Shown piece by piece: positions 1 to 6,505 of a DNA stretch of 17,415 nucleotides. Below the pieces are notes generated by a model. The model was not told the origin of the DNA. It was given only the letters and a program-made list of their open reading frames with translations, and did no database searches. The position numbers and the translations under genes were made by a program. The DNA is from Wenzhouxiangella sp. (lineage in GTDB: Bacteria; Pseudomonadota; Gammaproteobacteria; Xanthomonadales; Wenzhouxiangellaceae), in the NCBI GenBank assembly GCA_007123575.1, contig SKKV01000232.1:1-17415 (forward strand). The letters run 5' to 3'. Numbering within the stretch: the first letter of the stretch is position 1; each line of letters begins with the position of its first letter.

Positions 1-76
1 GGTAGCGGGGGCAGGATTCGAACCTGCGACCTTCGGGTTATGAGCCCGACGAGCTGCCAGACTGCTCCACCCCGCA
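1..76 (-). tRNA. Initiator tRNA-fMet (anticodon CAT)
   Basis: On the minus strand the 5' end is at 76, and the 3' end runs off the window, which lacks only the final A of the CCA tail. Seen directly: a seven-position acceptor stem, D-arm, anticodon loop CTCATAA, T-arm with GGTTCGAATCC, and discriminator A. Initiator hallmarks are the three consecutive G:C pairs closing the anticodon stem (GGG/CCC), an A11:U24 pair in the D-stem, and no Watson-Crick pair at 1:72. Here position 1 is U and position 72 is U, where Escherichia coli has C1 and A72. These features separate it from elongator tRNA-Met. It would charge with methionine, be formylated, and start translation. Confidence 0.96.
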
Positions 77-88
77 ATCGAGCAGAGA

Positions 89-116
89 ATTATAGCAGGG
101 ATATTTTTGTGGTCAA
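89..116 (-). promoter_or_regulatory. Sigma70-type promoter of the tRNA-fMet gene
   Basis: Read on the minus strand, a -35 box TTGACC (111-116) and a perfect -10 box TATAAT (89-94) are separated by 16 bp. The mature tRNA 5' end lies 12 bp after the -10 box, so the transcript would have almost no leader. Such a strong promoter fits a stable RNA gene. Confidence 0.85.
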
Positions 117-167
117 GGGGTTTGGGGTGTTCGCTTTTGGCTCGGTGGTTGCAGGAAGCATCGTGTC

Positions 168-440
168 GGCCGGAGGACCTTGCGCCAAGGGCTCGGCGGT
201 TCGTCGCTTGCCTGTCAGGCAAGCGATTCCCTCAGTGCTCGGTCCAGGCGGGGTCCGCCGAACTCACGCGCGGACGGCTTATCTCCTGGGCTTCTTGCGC
301 CTTCGGCGCAAACCGCCCAGTCGCTCTCGCCTGCGCTGCGCGCCCGATGGGCGCTCCGCTCAAACAGGCGGCGGCCCTTTTCCGCCTGGCCCTGTGCCCT
401 TCGGCTTCACCGAGAGCCCTTGGCGCAAGGCCCTCCGGCC
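168..440. repeat. Hairpin-rich intergenic element closed by a long inverted repeat
   Basis: Between the tRNA promoter and the next gene there is no convincing coding sequence. The block is bounded by inverted arms at 168-196 and 410-440, with a 2-nt bulge and one mismatch. Inside are four perfect short hairpins: 204-214/216-226 (11-bp arms), 295-301/305-311, 340-345/349-354 and 365-371/382-388. The reverse strand carries a GCCGCCTGTTTGAGCGGAG phrase, which I recall from intergenic DNA of other Proteobacteria, so a dispersed repeat is the first guess. A structured RNA is the alternative. Reading frames across it have proline/arginine-rich composition with no family resemblance and are probably spurious. 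Confidence 0.6.
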
Positions 441-467
441 TGTAGCTAAAGCGAATGGGATTGGTGT

Positions 468-510
468 GGGAAAGGGGGAAGGCGGTGGTGGGGGGTTGGG
501 GTTGTTGGGG
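468..510 (+). other. G-run tract upstream of the S9 peptidase gene
   Basis: Five runs of three or more G (468-470, 474-478, 490-495, 498-501, 507-510) lie on the coding strand 38 bp before the peptidase start. The last three runs are separated by only 2 and 5 bases, which allows a G-quadruplex in DNA or in the leader RNA. The remaining sequence to 547 shows no clear promoter. Confidence 0.45.
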
Positions 511-547
511 TATGCTTTGGGTTGTTTTCTTTGTTTGAGATTTTGCC

Positions 548-2917
548 GTGCTGGGTCGTGGTTTTTTGTTTGTCTTGTTGTTGGGTTTGGCGCCGCTTGG
601 GCTGGCGGGCTCGGTGGATTTGCGTCAGATCATGGCCGATCCGGCCTGGATGGGTCCGCCGGTGGAGGCGGCCTGGTGGCAGCTGGATGGGTCGACGCTG
701 GTCTACCGGGTGCGGCGGGATGAGTCCGAGCAGCGAGATTTGTATCGGATTCGGCTGGCTGATGGTTCGGCCGAGAAGCTGGATTTTGCCGACCAGGCTG
801 GGATCGATGGGGCGAATCCGGTGTTTCACGATGCCAGCCGGCGGGTGGCGTTTGTGCGTGACGGCAATCTGTTCGTGCGCCTGGCCGGTGAGGCCCAAGT
901 GCGCCAGCTGACCCGCAGTACCGAGGGCGACAACCAGCCGATGTTTAGCCCCTCAGGCGAGCGCCTGCTGTTCCGGCGCGGGGCGCAGTGGTGGCAAGTC
1001 GAGATCGAGTCCGGGCTGAGCTGGCCGGCAGCGAACCTGAGATTCGAGAAGGACCCGGATGCGGAACCGGAGGACAGCCTGGAGCAGATGCAGCTGCGTC
1101 TGTTTTCCAGCCTGCGCGCCGATGTTGAGCGCGAGCGTCTCGACCGGGAGGCGCAGCGACAGGCGGCGCGCGAGGATGGCAGCCGGGCTGCGGCACCCTG
1201 GTACCTGGGTGATGCCATGCAGCCGGTCAATTCCAGCCTTTCGCCCGACGGGCGCTGGCTGCTGCTGGCGGTCAGCGCAGCCAACCACAATGCCGGCCGG
1301 CGCGAGCAGATGCCGCATTACGTGACCCTGGACGGCTATGTCGACATCGAGGAAGTGCGTACCCAGGTCGGGCGCAATGCGCCGGCGCCGCAGTCTTTGT
1401 GGCTGCTCGACCTGGTCGAGCGTGAAAAGCATGAGCTGGCCTTTGATGAGTTGCCCGGCGTACAGGACGACCCGCTGGCCGAGCTGAAAGCCGCGCAAGA
1501 GATTGACCCGCTGCCGGAAGGCCAGAACCGCGCCCTGGCAGTGGTTGGCATGCAGTGGCATCCCGACGGCCGGCAGGTCGCCGTGATGCTGCGCGCGATT
1601 GACAACAAGGATCGCTGGCTTGCCACCGTCGATACTGCCTCGCCCGAGCTGGTTTCGCGCCATCGCCTGACTGACGAGGCCTGGATCAACTGGGCGTTCA
1701 ACGATTTCGGCTGGCTGCCGGGTGAAGATACGGTCTGGTTTTTTTCCGAGGAAAATGGCTACAGCCATTTCTACACGGTTGATACCCGGCGCGGTCGCGT
1801 CCGGGCGCACACCTCGGGGGAGTTCGAGGTCATGGATCCGGTCATTCAGGCCGATGGCCGCACCGTGTACCTGTTGTCGAACCGCGGTCACCCGACCGAG
1901 TACGACCTGTATCGCCTGGATCTGCGCCGTGATCATCTGACCCGGCTGACCGAGCATCGCGGCATCGAGTCGTTCACGGTGCTGCCGGGGCATGAGCAGA
2001 TTATGGTGCGCTTTTCTGAAGCCTACCTGCCGGCCCAGGTCGGCCTGGTCAGCCGCGATGGTGGCGAGATCCAGCGCCTGACCGATACCCGGACCGAGCA
2101 ATTCCGGGCGATGGCGTGGCAGCCGCCGGAGATTGTCGGGATTGATTCCAGCGACGGCGCCGGACCGATCTGGTCAAAGTTCTACCCGGCCCGGACCGAG
2201 GCGCCCGAAGGCGGTCATCCGGTCGTGCTGTTCGTGCACGGGGCCGGTTATCTGCAAAACACCCATCTGCGCTACCCGCAGTATTTCCGCGAGCAGATGT
2301 TCCACAACCTGCTCACCGAGCGCGGGTACCACGTGCTGGATATGGATTTCCGCGCCAGCCGGGGGTACGGGCGAGACTGGCGAACGGCCATCTACCGGCA
2401 GATGGGCACGCCCGAGCTGCAGGACCTGATCGACGGGGTCGAGTGGCTGGTCAGCGAGCACGGCGCCAATCCCGAGCGGGTCGGCGTTTACGGCGGCTCC
2501 TACGGCGGATTCATGGCCTTCATGGCCTTGTTCAACGCGCCTGAGGTGTTCCAGGCCGGGGCGGCGCTGCGACCGGTCACCGACTGGGCCCACTACAACC
2601 ACCCCTATACCTCGAACATTCTCAACACGCCCGATGTCGACCCGGAAGCCTACCTGCGCTCATCCCCGATCGAGTTTGCCGAAGGACTGCAGGGCCACCT
2701 GCTGATTACCCACGGTATGCTTGACGACAATGTCTTCTACCAGGACGTGGTGCGGCTGGCCCAGCGCCTGATCGACCTGGAAAAGGAACACTGGGAGCTG
2801 GCCTCCTATCCGCTGGAGCGACACGGATTCACGCGTCCGTCAAGCTGGCTGGACCAGTATCGTCGTATCCTGAACCTGTTCGAAACCACCATTGGAAACG
2901 CAAACGGAGGGAACTGA
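548..2917 (+). CDS. Secreted S9 family (prolyl oligopeptidase-type) serine peptidase
   Basis: A 789-residue peptidase predicted to cleave oligopeptides in the periplasm. The start is GTG at 548, the first possible start after an in-frame stop at 536-538. It begins a hydrophobic signal peptide (about residues 1-21, ending near GLAG). Residues about 40-520 contain the repeated 'SPDGR/WHPDGR' style strands of a DPP-IV/acylaminoacyl-peptidase beta-propeller. Residues about 540-789 are the alpha/beta-hydrolase domain. Visible catalytic residues are Ser651 in GGSYGG, Asp726 in HGMLDDNV and His759 in ERHGF. The 'RGYGRDW' region is also typical of S9. Length fits DPP-IV-like enzymes; exact substrate specificity cannot be read. 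It is followed after 3 bp by the SDR gene, suggesting an operon. The Shine-Dalgarno is weak (GAGA at 537-540). Confidence 0.92.
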   Translation: MLGRGFLFVLLLGLAPLGLAGSVDLRQIMADPAWMGPPVEAAWWQLDGSTLVYRVRRDESEQRDLYRIRLADGSAEKLDFADQAGIDGANPVFHDASRRVAFVRDGNLFVRLAGEAQVRQLTRSTEGDNQPMFSPSGERLLFRRGAQWWQVEIESGLSWPAANLRFEKDPDAEPEDSLEQMQLRLFSSLRADVERERLDREAQRQAAREDGSRAAAPWYLGDAMQPVNSSLSPDGRWLLLAVSAANHNAGRREQMPHYVTLDGYVDIEEVRTQVGRNAPAPQSLWLLDLVEREKHELAFDELPGVQDDPLAELKAAQEIDPLPEGQNRALAVVGMQWHPDGRQVAVMLRAIDNKDRWLATVDTASPELVSRHRLTDEAWINWAFNDFGWLPGEDTVWFFSEENGYSHFYTVDTRRGRVRAHTSGEFEVMDPVIQADGRTVYLLSNRGHPTEYDLYRLDLRRDHLTRLTEHRGIESFTVLPGHEQIMVRFSEAYLPAQVGLVSRDGGEIQRLTDTRTEQFRAMAWQPPEIVGIDSSDGAGPIWSKFYPARTEAPEGGHPVVLFVHGAGYLQNTHLRYPQYFREQMFHNLLTERGYHVLDMDFRASRGYGRDWRTAIYRQMGTPELQDLIDGVEWLVSEHGANPERVGVYGGSYGGFMAFMALFNAPEVFQAGAALRPVTDWAHYNHPYTSNILNTPDVDPEAYLRSSPIEFAEGLQGHLLITHGMLDDNVFYQDVVRLAQRLIDLEKEHWELASYPLERHGFTRPSSWLDQYRRILNLFETTIGNANGGN

Positions 2918-2920
2918 ATC

Positions 2921-3634
2921 ATGAATGTCTTCATCACGGGCAACAGCAGCGGCCTGGGTCTGGGACTGACCGAGGCGCTGATGGACCGCGATGCACTCGT
3001 CTGGGGCATGAGCCGCAGGGGCTGTTCGTTGAAACCCAAGTACGACGATGTCCTGCGCGACCGCCAGCAGGATCTCGGCAAGCTCAATACCATCGAGGAG
3101 GGGTTGGACCGGCTGCTGTCGGACTGCCTGCGCCTGGACCTAGTTGTCCTGAATGCCGGCATTCTTGGTCGCATCCAGGAAATCTCGCATACCGACGTGC
3201 ACGACCTGGAGCACATGATGCGGGTCAACGTCTGGGCCAACAAGGTGATCCTGGACTGGCTGATCGAACGCCAGCTGCCGGTCGGCCAGATTGTCGCTAT
3301 CTCCTCAGGAGCCGCAGTTAACATGAACTATGGCTGGGGCGGTTACTCGTTATCGAAAGCCGCGCTCAACAACCTGGTGCGCCTGTATGCGCCGGAAATG
3401 CCCGATACCCACCTGGTTTCGTTCGCGCCGGGCCTGGTCGACACCGGCATGCAGGATTACCTGTGCAAGGAAGTCGACAGCGATGAATTTCCCTCGGTGC
3501 AGAAGCTGAAGGATGCGCGCGGCACCGAGCACATGCCCAGTCCGCGCGAGACTGCCGATCGCATCCTCGACCTGCTCGACACCTTGCGCGAGGATTACGA
3601 GTCGGGTGAATTCGTCGATATTCGCAACATGTAG
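2921..3634 (+). CDS. Short-chain dehydrogenase/reductase (SDR)
   Basis: A 237-residue NAD(P)-dependent oxidoreductase of the classical SDR family. Seen: the Rossmann glycine motif TGNSSGLG at residues 6-13, NAG at 78-80, structural Asn103, catalytic Ser129, and Tyr142-x3-Lys146 in GYSLSK. After the active site comes the PG motif (APGLVDTGM). Basic residues following the first beta strand (MSRRG) suggest NADP(H) preference, which is an inference. A strong Shine-Dalgarno GGAGGG (2906-2911) lies 9 bp before the ATG and overlaps the end of the peptidase gene, which argues for co-expression. Its 3' end overlaps the start of the following lipoprotein gene. The substrate is unknown; the overall pattern resembles the small sepiapterin-reductase-like/YciK-type SDRs, but that is a weak resemblance. 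Confidence 0.92.
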   Translation: MNVFITGNSSGLGLGLTEALMDRDALVWGMSRRGCSLKPKYDDVLRDRQQDLGKLNTIEEGLDRLLSDCLRLDLVVLNAGILGRIQEISHTDVHDLEHMMRVNVWANKVILDWLIERQLPVGQIVAISSGAAVNMNYGWGGYSLSKAALNNLVRLYAPEMPDTHLVSFAPGLVDTGMQDYLCKEVDSDEFPSVQKLKDARGTEHMPSPRETADRILDLLDTLREDYESGEFVDIRNM

Positions 3635-4688
3635 TTGTTTGCTGCTGGCCGGCTTGCTGGCCAGCTGCGCTGCCCTGCCGGATCGGCCAACCACACCGGC
3701 CGAGCTGGCTGCAGAACTCGAAGCCGGTCTGACCCGGGCTGAACGTCGCGGCTTTGCCGGCCAGCTCCTGGTAATGCATGGGCAGGAAATTCTGGTCAAG
3801 CGCGGCTATGGGCAGATCGCGCCCGAGCGACAAGACGCGCTGGACGAGACCGCGGTCATGCCGCTGGCTTCGCTGACCAAGCCATTCACCGCCAGCGCGG
3901 TGCTGGCGCTGGCTGCCGAGGGTCGGCTGGGGCTGGATGAGCCGATTGGCGATTTCGTTACCGGGCTGTCCGAACACTGGGCCCGGGTGTCCATTCATCA
4001 TTACCTGACCCACGGCGCCGGCCTGCCGGCCGAGATCATCAACCGCGCCTGGGATGGACCGGTGCGCTTCGAGCCGGTCGAGCGCGAAGTCTTCATCGAC
4101 CGCCTCAACCAGTTTCAGCCCGATCACCCGCCCGGACAGGGATTCAATTATTCGAATATCGGCTACAACCTGCTGGCCGTACTGATCGAGACGGTGGCTG
4201 AAACTGACTGGGAGGATTTTCTGGCCGGCAGCCTGCTCAACACCGCCGGCGTGGTCGACATCGGGCTGCTCAGGCCTGGCTGGACGACGGCGCAGCTGGT
4301 GGTGGGACGTGACGGGCGCCGGGCATCTGGCCACTTTTTCGATCAGCCGCTGCTTGACGATGGCGCCGGCTGGCACTTGCGCGGGGCCGGCGATTTGCTG
4401 GCCACGCCGGCCGGCATCGCTTCCTGGTGGCAGTCGATTCAGCGCGAGACCTGGCTGTCGCAACCATGGCTGGAATTGTGGCTGAGCCCGCAGGTGAGTG
4501 AGCCGGGTGGCGGGGAATATGGTTTTGGCTGGGAGTTTCGCGAGTCGCCGCTGGGGCCGGTGGTTGGGCATACCGGGCAGGAGATGGATTTCACCTCGGT
4601 GTTGGCTTGGTATCGGGAGATGGATTTGATGGTTTATATCAATTCGGCTAATCGGCGGTTTCGGGCGGATGGGTTTTTAAGGGAATAA
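3606..4688 (+). CDS. Serine hydrolase, beta-lactamase class C/penicillin-binding fold, predicted lipoprotein
   Basis: A 360-residue protein with the motif set of serine beta-lactamase-like hydrolases/esterases: SLTK with nucleophile Ser89 and Lys92, YSN with Tyr182, and HTG at 322-324 (the KTG-equivalent strand). Family members hydrolyse peptides, esters or beta-lactams; the substrate here is undetermined. I chose GTG at 3606 because it gives a short signal sequence ending in a lipobox (LLAS then Cys21), which predicts a membrane-anchored lipoprotein. A GCGAGGA Shine-Dalgarno-like stretch lies about 12 bp upstream. The reading frame is open back to an ATG at 3513, but that start would add 31 residues read out of frame through the SDR gene and bury the signal peptide. 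With the GTG start the genes overlap by 29 bp, so translational coupling is likely. The n-region lacks a basic residue, which makes the start uncertain. Confidence 0.88.
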   Translation: MNSSIFATCSCLLLAGLLASCAALPDRPTTPAELAAELEAGLTRAERRGFAGQLLVMHGQEILVKRGYGQIAPERQDALDETAVMPLASLTKPFTASAVLALAAEGRLGLDEPIGDFVTGLSEHWARVSIHHYLTHGAGLPAEIINRAWDGPVRFEPVEREVFIDRLNQFQPDHPPGQGFNYSNIGYNLLAVLIETVAETDWEDFLAGSLLNTAGVVDIGLLRPGWTTAQLVVGRDGRRASGHFFDQPLLDDGAGWHLRGAGDLLATPAGIASWWQSIQRETWLSQPWLELWLSPQVSEPGGGEYGFGWEFRESPLGPVVGHTGQEMDFTSVLAWYREMDLMVYINSANRRFRADGFLRE

Positions 4689-4689
4689 A

Positions 4690-4748
4690 GGTTTACGGTT
4701 TACGGTTTACGGGTTCAAGACTCAAGGCTCAAGGCTCAAGGCTCAAGG
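4690..4748 (+). repeat. Two adjacent heptanucleotide tandem repeats
   Basis: GGTTTAC occurs three times in tandem (4690-4710). After a 10-bp joint, CTCAAGG occurs four times (4721-4748). All copies are perfect. Both units are 7 bp but unrelated in sequence. They sit 2 bp after the stop codon of the serine hydrolase gene and about 100 bp before the next start. They cannot shift a reading frame here; repeat number could vary by slippage. Confidence 0.9.
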
Positions 4749-4848
4749 CAGTTTCGGTGGGAAAACGGGCAATTGCGAGTTTGCTGGCCGGAATTCAGGA
4801 AAATTCCCGTAATATCGAGTTCAACGTCATTTTCTAAGGGTTGCAGCA

Positions 4849-5847
4849 ATGGATTTCAAAATCGGTCAGGTTCTCGGGCTCATGGCCCGCACCATGCCCT
4901 TCCTGATTTTTCGCTTTCTGATCTACTTCGCGATTACCTTTGCCTACATTCTGATGACCGGTATCGGTGCCGGAATTGGCTATGGCATTGGCGCCATCGG
5001 CGGCTCTGGGGCCGGCGGCAGTGTGATTGGTGGAATTGCCGGTTTCAGCATCATGTCGGTGATTGCCTACCTGCTGCGCGAGTACCTGCTCTACATGGTC
5101 AAGGCCGGGCACATCGCCGTGCTGGTCGAGTTGATGGAAGGCAAGGAGATCCCGGGCGGTCGCGGCCAGATCGACCATGCCCAGCGCGTGGTTCGGGAGC
5201 GCTTTGCCGAGTCGTCGGTGTTGTTTGCCGTGGATCAGCTGATCAAGGTGGTGCTGCGCGCCTTCAACCGGGTGTTTTTCAGTATTGCCAATTTCATTCC
5301 GATTCCCGGCGTGCAGGGCGTGGTCAAGTTCCTGAACACGGTAATCAACCTGTCGCTGACCTACCTGGATGAAGTGATCCTGGCCTACAACATCCGCACC
5401 CGGTCGACCAATCCGTGGCGCTCCAGCGGGGATGCGGTGATTCTGTATGCGCAGAATTACAAGGCGTTTTTGAAGAATGCGTTTTTCCTTGCCTTCTTTA
5501 TCTGGGGTCTGACCTTCCTGGTGTTCTTCCTGATCCTGGGGCCGATGTTCCTGGTGGTTCAGTTCATTCCGGCTCTGGCCGGGCCGCTGACGCTGATCCT
5601 GGCCGCCGTGCTGGCCTGGGGCATCAAGCAGGCGGTGATCGAGCCGATCGGCATGACCGCGTTGATGCAGGTGTTCTTCAAGGTCACCGAAGGCCAGGAG
5701 CCGAACCCGCAGTGGCAGGCCAAGCTTGAGAGCGTGTCGAACCGCTTCGGCAAGTTCAAGGAAAAAGCCGACGAGTGGGACCAGACCCAGGGCACCCCAC
5801 CCCCGGCCGACGAGCCACCCCAGGGTGGTACGCCGGCGGCGACTTGA
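4849..5847 (+). CDS. Multi-pass membrane protein of unknown function
   Basis: A 332-residue integral membrane protein that I do not recognise. Hydrophobic segments lie at about 17-40, 55-78, 205-235 and 235-262, with a further amphipathic/hydrophobic stretch around 122-175. Residues 38-65 form a glycine-zipper-like run (many G-x-G and G-x3-G steps), which in other proteins packs helices tightly or lines an oligomer. The C-terminal tail (about 285-332) is soluble, charged, then Pro/Gly-rich. The start ATG has an AAGGG Shine-Dalgarno (4836-4840) at a good distance. It stands alone: 160 bp after the hydrolase gene, convergent with sufU. No catalytic motif is visible, so transport, envelope structure or signalling cannot be distinguished. 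Confidence 0.85.
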   Translation: MDFKIGQVLGLMARTMPFLIFRFLIYFAITFAYILMTGIGAGIGYGIGAIGGSGAGGSVIGGIAGFSIMSVIAYLLREYLLYMVKAGHIAVLVELMEGKEIPGGRGQIDHAQRVVRERFAESSVLFAVDQLIKVVLRAFNRVFFSIANFIPIPGVQGVVKFLNTVINLSLTYLDEVILAYNIRTRSTNPWRSSGDAVILYAQNYKAFLKNAFFLAFFIWGLTFLVFFLILGPMFLVVQFIPALAGPLTLILAAVLAWGIKQAVIEPIGMTALMQVFFKVTEGQEPNPQWQAKLESVSNRFGKFKEKADEWDQTQGTPPPADEPPQGGTPAAT

Positions 5848-5857
5848 GACGCCGGGT

Positions 5858-5876
5858 TCCGACCACGCAGGTCGGA
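5858..5876 (+). other. Perfect hairpin after the membrane protein gene
   Basis: TCCGACC and GGTCGGA form a 7-bp stem with a 5-nt loop, 10 bp after the stop codon. No T-run follows, so it is not a canonical rho-independent terminator. It may protect the mRNA 3' end or belong to another dispersed repeat. Confidence 0.4.
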
Positions 5877-5921
5877 GGAATGTCGTAGTTTGCCGACAAT
5901 GCGCCGGTCTTGCAGGAGCTT

Positions 5922-5952
5922 GTAGCCCGGTCCAACGTGGCCGGGGGCCATG
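5922..5952 (+). repeat. REP-like copy 1
   Basis: A 31-nt element identical to the copies at 6188-6218 and 14891-14921. It has an imperfect stem with an ACG centre. Confidence 0.85.
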
Positions 5953-6041
5953 TATCAAGCGACTCCAAAAGTCTGGTCGCTTTGCCGATACGGCGTCCGC
6001 ACTTTAGTTCTTTGGAACCAGGCTTTCGGCGTTGACACCAA

Positions 6042-6072
6042 CATGGACCCCGGCCACGTTGGGCCGGGCTAC
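6042..6072 (-). repeat. REP-like copy 2, inverted
   Basis: 31 nt in the opposite orientation, 90 bp after copy 1. It differs at one base from the inverted copy at 15099-15129. Confidence 0.85.
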
Positions 6073-6125
6073 GGTTTCCGTCATCTGACGTTTTTTGGCG
6101 AACGGGCTTTTGGCGATGACACCGG

Positions 6126-6158
6126 CATGGTCCCCGGCCGTGCGTGTGGCCGGGGGCG
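6126..6158. repeat. REP-like copy 3, near-symmetric variant
   Basis: The arms CCCCGGCC and GGCCGGGG flank a GTGCGTGT centre, so both ends carry the CCCCGG half. It is preceded by the shared GGGCTTTTGG motif. Confidence 0.7.
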
Positions 6159-6187
6159 CCGATAAAAGATCGGCCTTGTCGGGGTTT

Positions 6188-6218
6188 GTAGCCCGGTCCA
6201 ACGTGGCCGGGGGCCATG
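6188..6218 (+). repeat. REP-like copy 4
   Basis: Identical over 31 nt to copy 1. The similarity continues downstream for about 110 bp as part of the larger repeat unit. Confidence 0.85.
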
Positions 6219-6314
6219 TATCAGCCGACTCCGCAAGCCAGGTTGCTTTGCCGGTGTGGCGCGCGGCGGCGGCATACTTCTTTCTTCGAATCAGGCTTTT
6301 GGAGATGACATCGG

Positions 6315-6411
6315 CATGGTCCCCGGCCGCACGCACGCACGGTTTGCGGAAACGGGCTTCTTGCCTGCGGCAAGCCGCCCCCTTCCTCCAACCTGTGCTG
6401 GGCCGGGCTAC
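6315..6411 (-). repeat. REP-like copy 5, apparently interrupted
   Basis: The CATGGTCCCCGGCC half (6315-6328) and the GGGCCGGGCTAC half (6400-6411) are separated by about 70 bp instead of a few bases. The intervening DNA has its own small hairpin (TTGCC/GGCAA near 6361-6373). Confidence 0.5.
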
Positions 6412-6468
6412 GGGTTCAATCATCGGCCAGCTTTTCATGCCGTACCCAACGCTTGGTGACGGCACCGG

Positions 6469-6505
6469 GATGGTCCCAGGCCGCACGCGCGGCCGGGCTA
6501 CGGGT
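6469..6505 (-). repeat. REP-like copy 6, overlapping the 3' end of sufU
   Basis: A degenerate copy whose GTAGCCCGGCC end (read on the minus strand) contains the sufU stop codon TAG at 6498-6500. Confidence 0.7.

Larger units (their letters stand above)
5922..6505. repeat. REP-like palindrome cluster between convergent genes
   Basis: This block fills the 650-bp gap between the membrane protein gene and sufU and contains no credible gene. The repeated core, GTAGCCCGG..CCAACGTGG..CCGGGG..CCATG, forms a stem of CCCGG(C)CCA against TGG(G)CCGGG around ACG. Copies alternate in orientation: plus at 5922-5952 and 6188-6218 (identical), minus at 6042-6072, near-symmetric at 6126-6158, an interrupted one at 6315-6411 and a degenerate one at 6469-6505. 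The copies belong to a larger unit: about 140 bp from 5921-6060 resembles 6187-6330, including a GGCTTTYGG motif about 20 bp before each CATGG. The arrangement is like bacterial interspersed mosaic elements. Confidence 0.85.

Noticed and set aside
1..547. tRNA-adjacent genomic island or attachment site
   Set aside because: No integrase gene and no second copy of the tRNA 3' end is visible in the window.
40..723. Open frame of 227 codons crossing the tRNA, the hairpin block and the peptidase start
   Set aside because: It begins inside the tRNA gene, has low-complexity Arg/Pro/Gly composition, and overlaps the well-supported S9 gene in another frame.
953..2101. Long minus-strand open frame opposite the S9 peptidase
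   Set aside because: A shadow frame in GC-rich DNA; the plus strand carries clear S9 motifs.
5922..6505. Repeats considered as a CRISPR array
   Set aside because: The copies alternate in orientation, the spacing is irregular (about 30-120 bp), the spacers are themselves repeated, and no cas genes are nearby.
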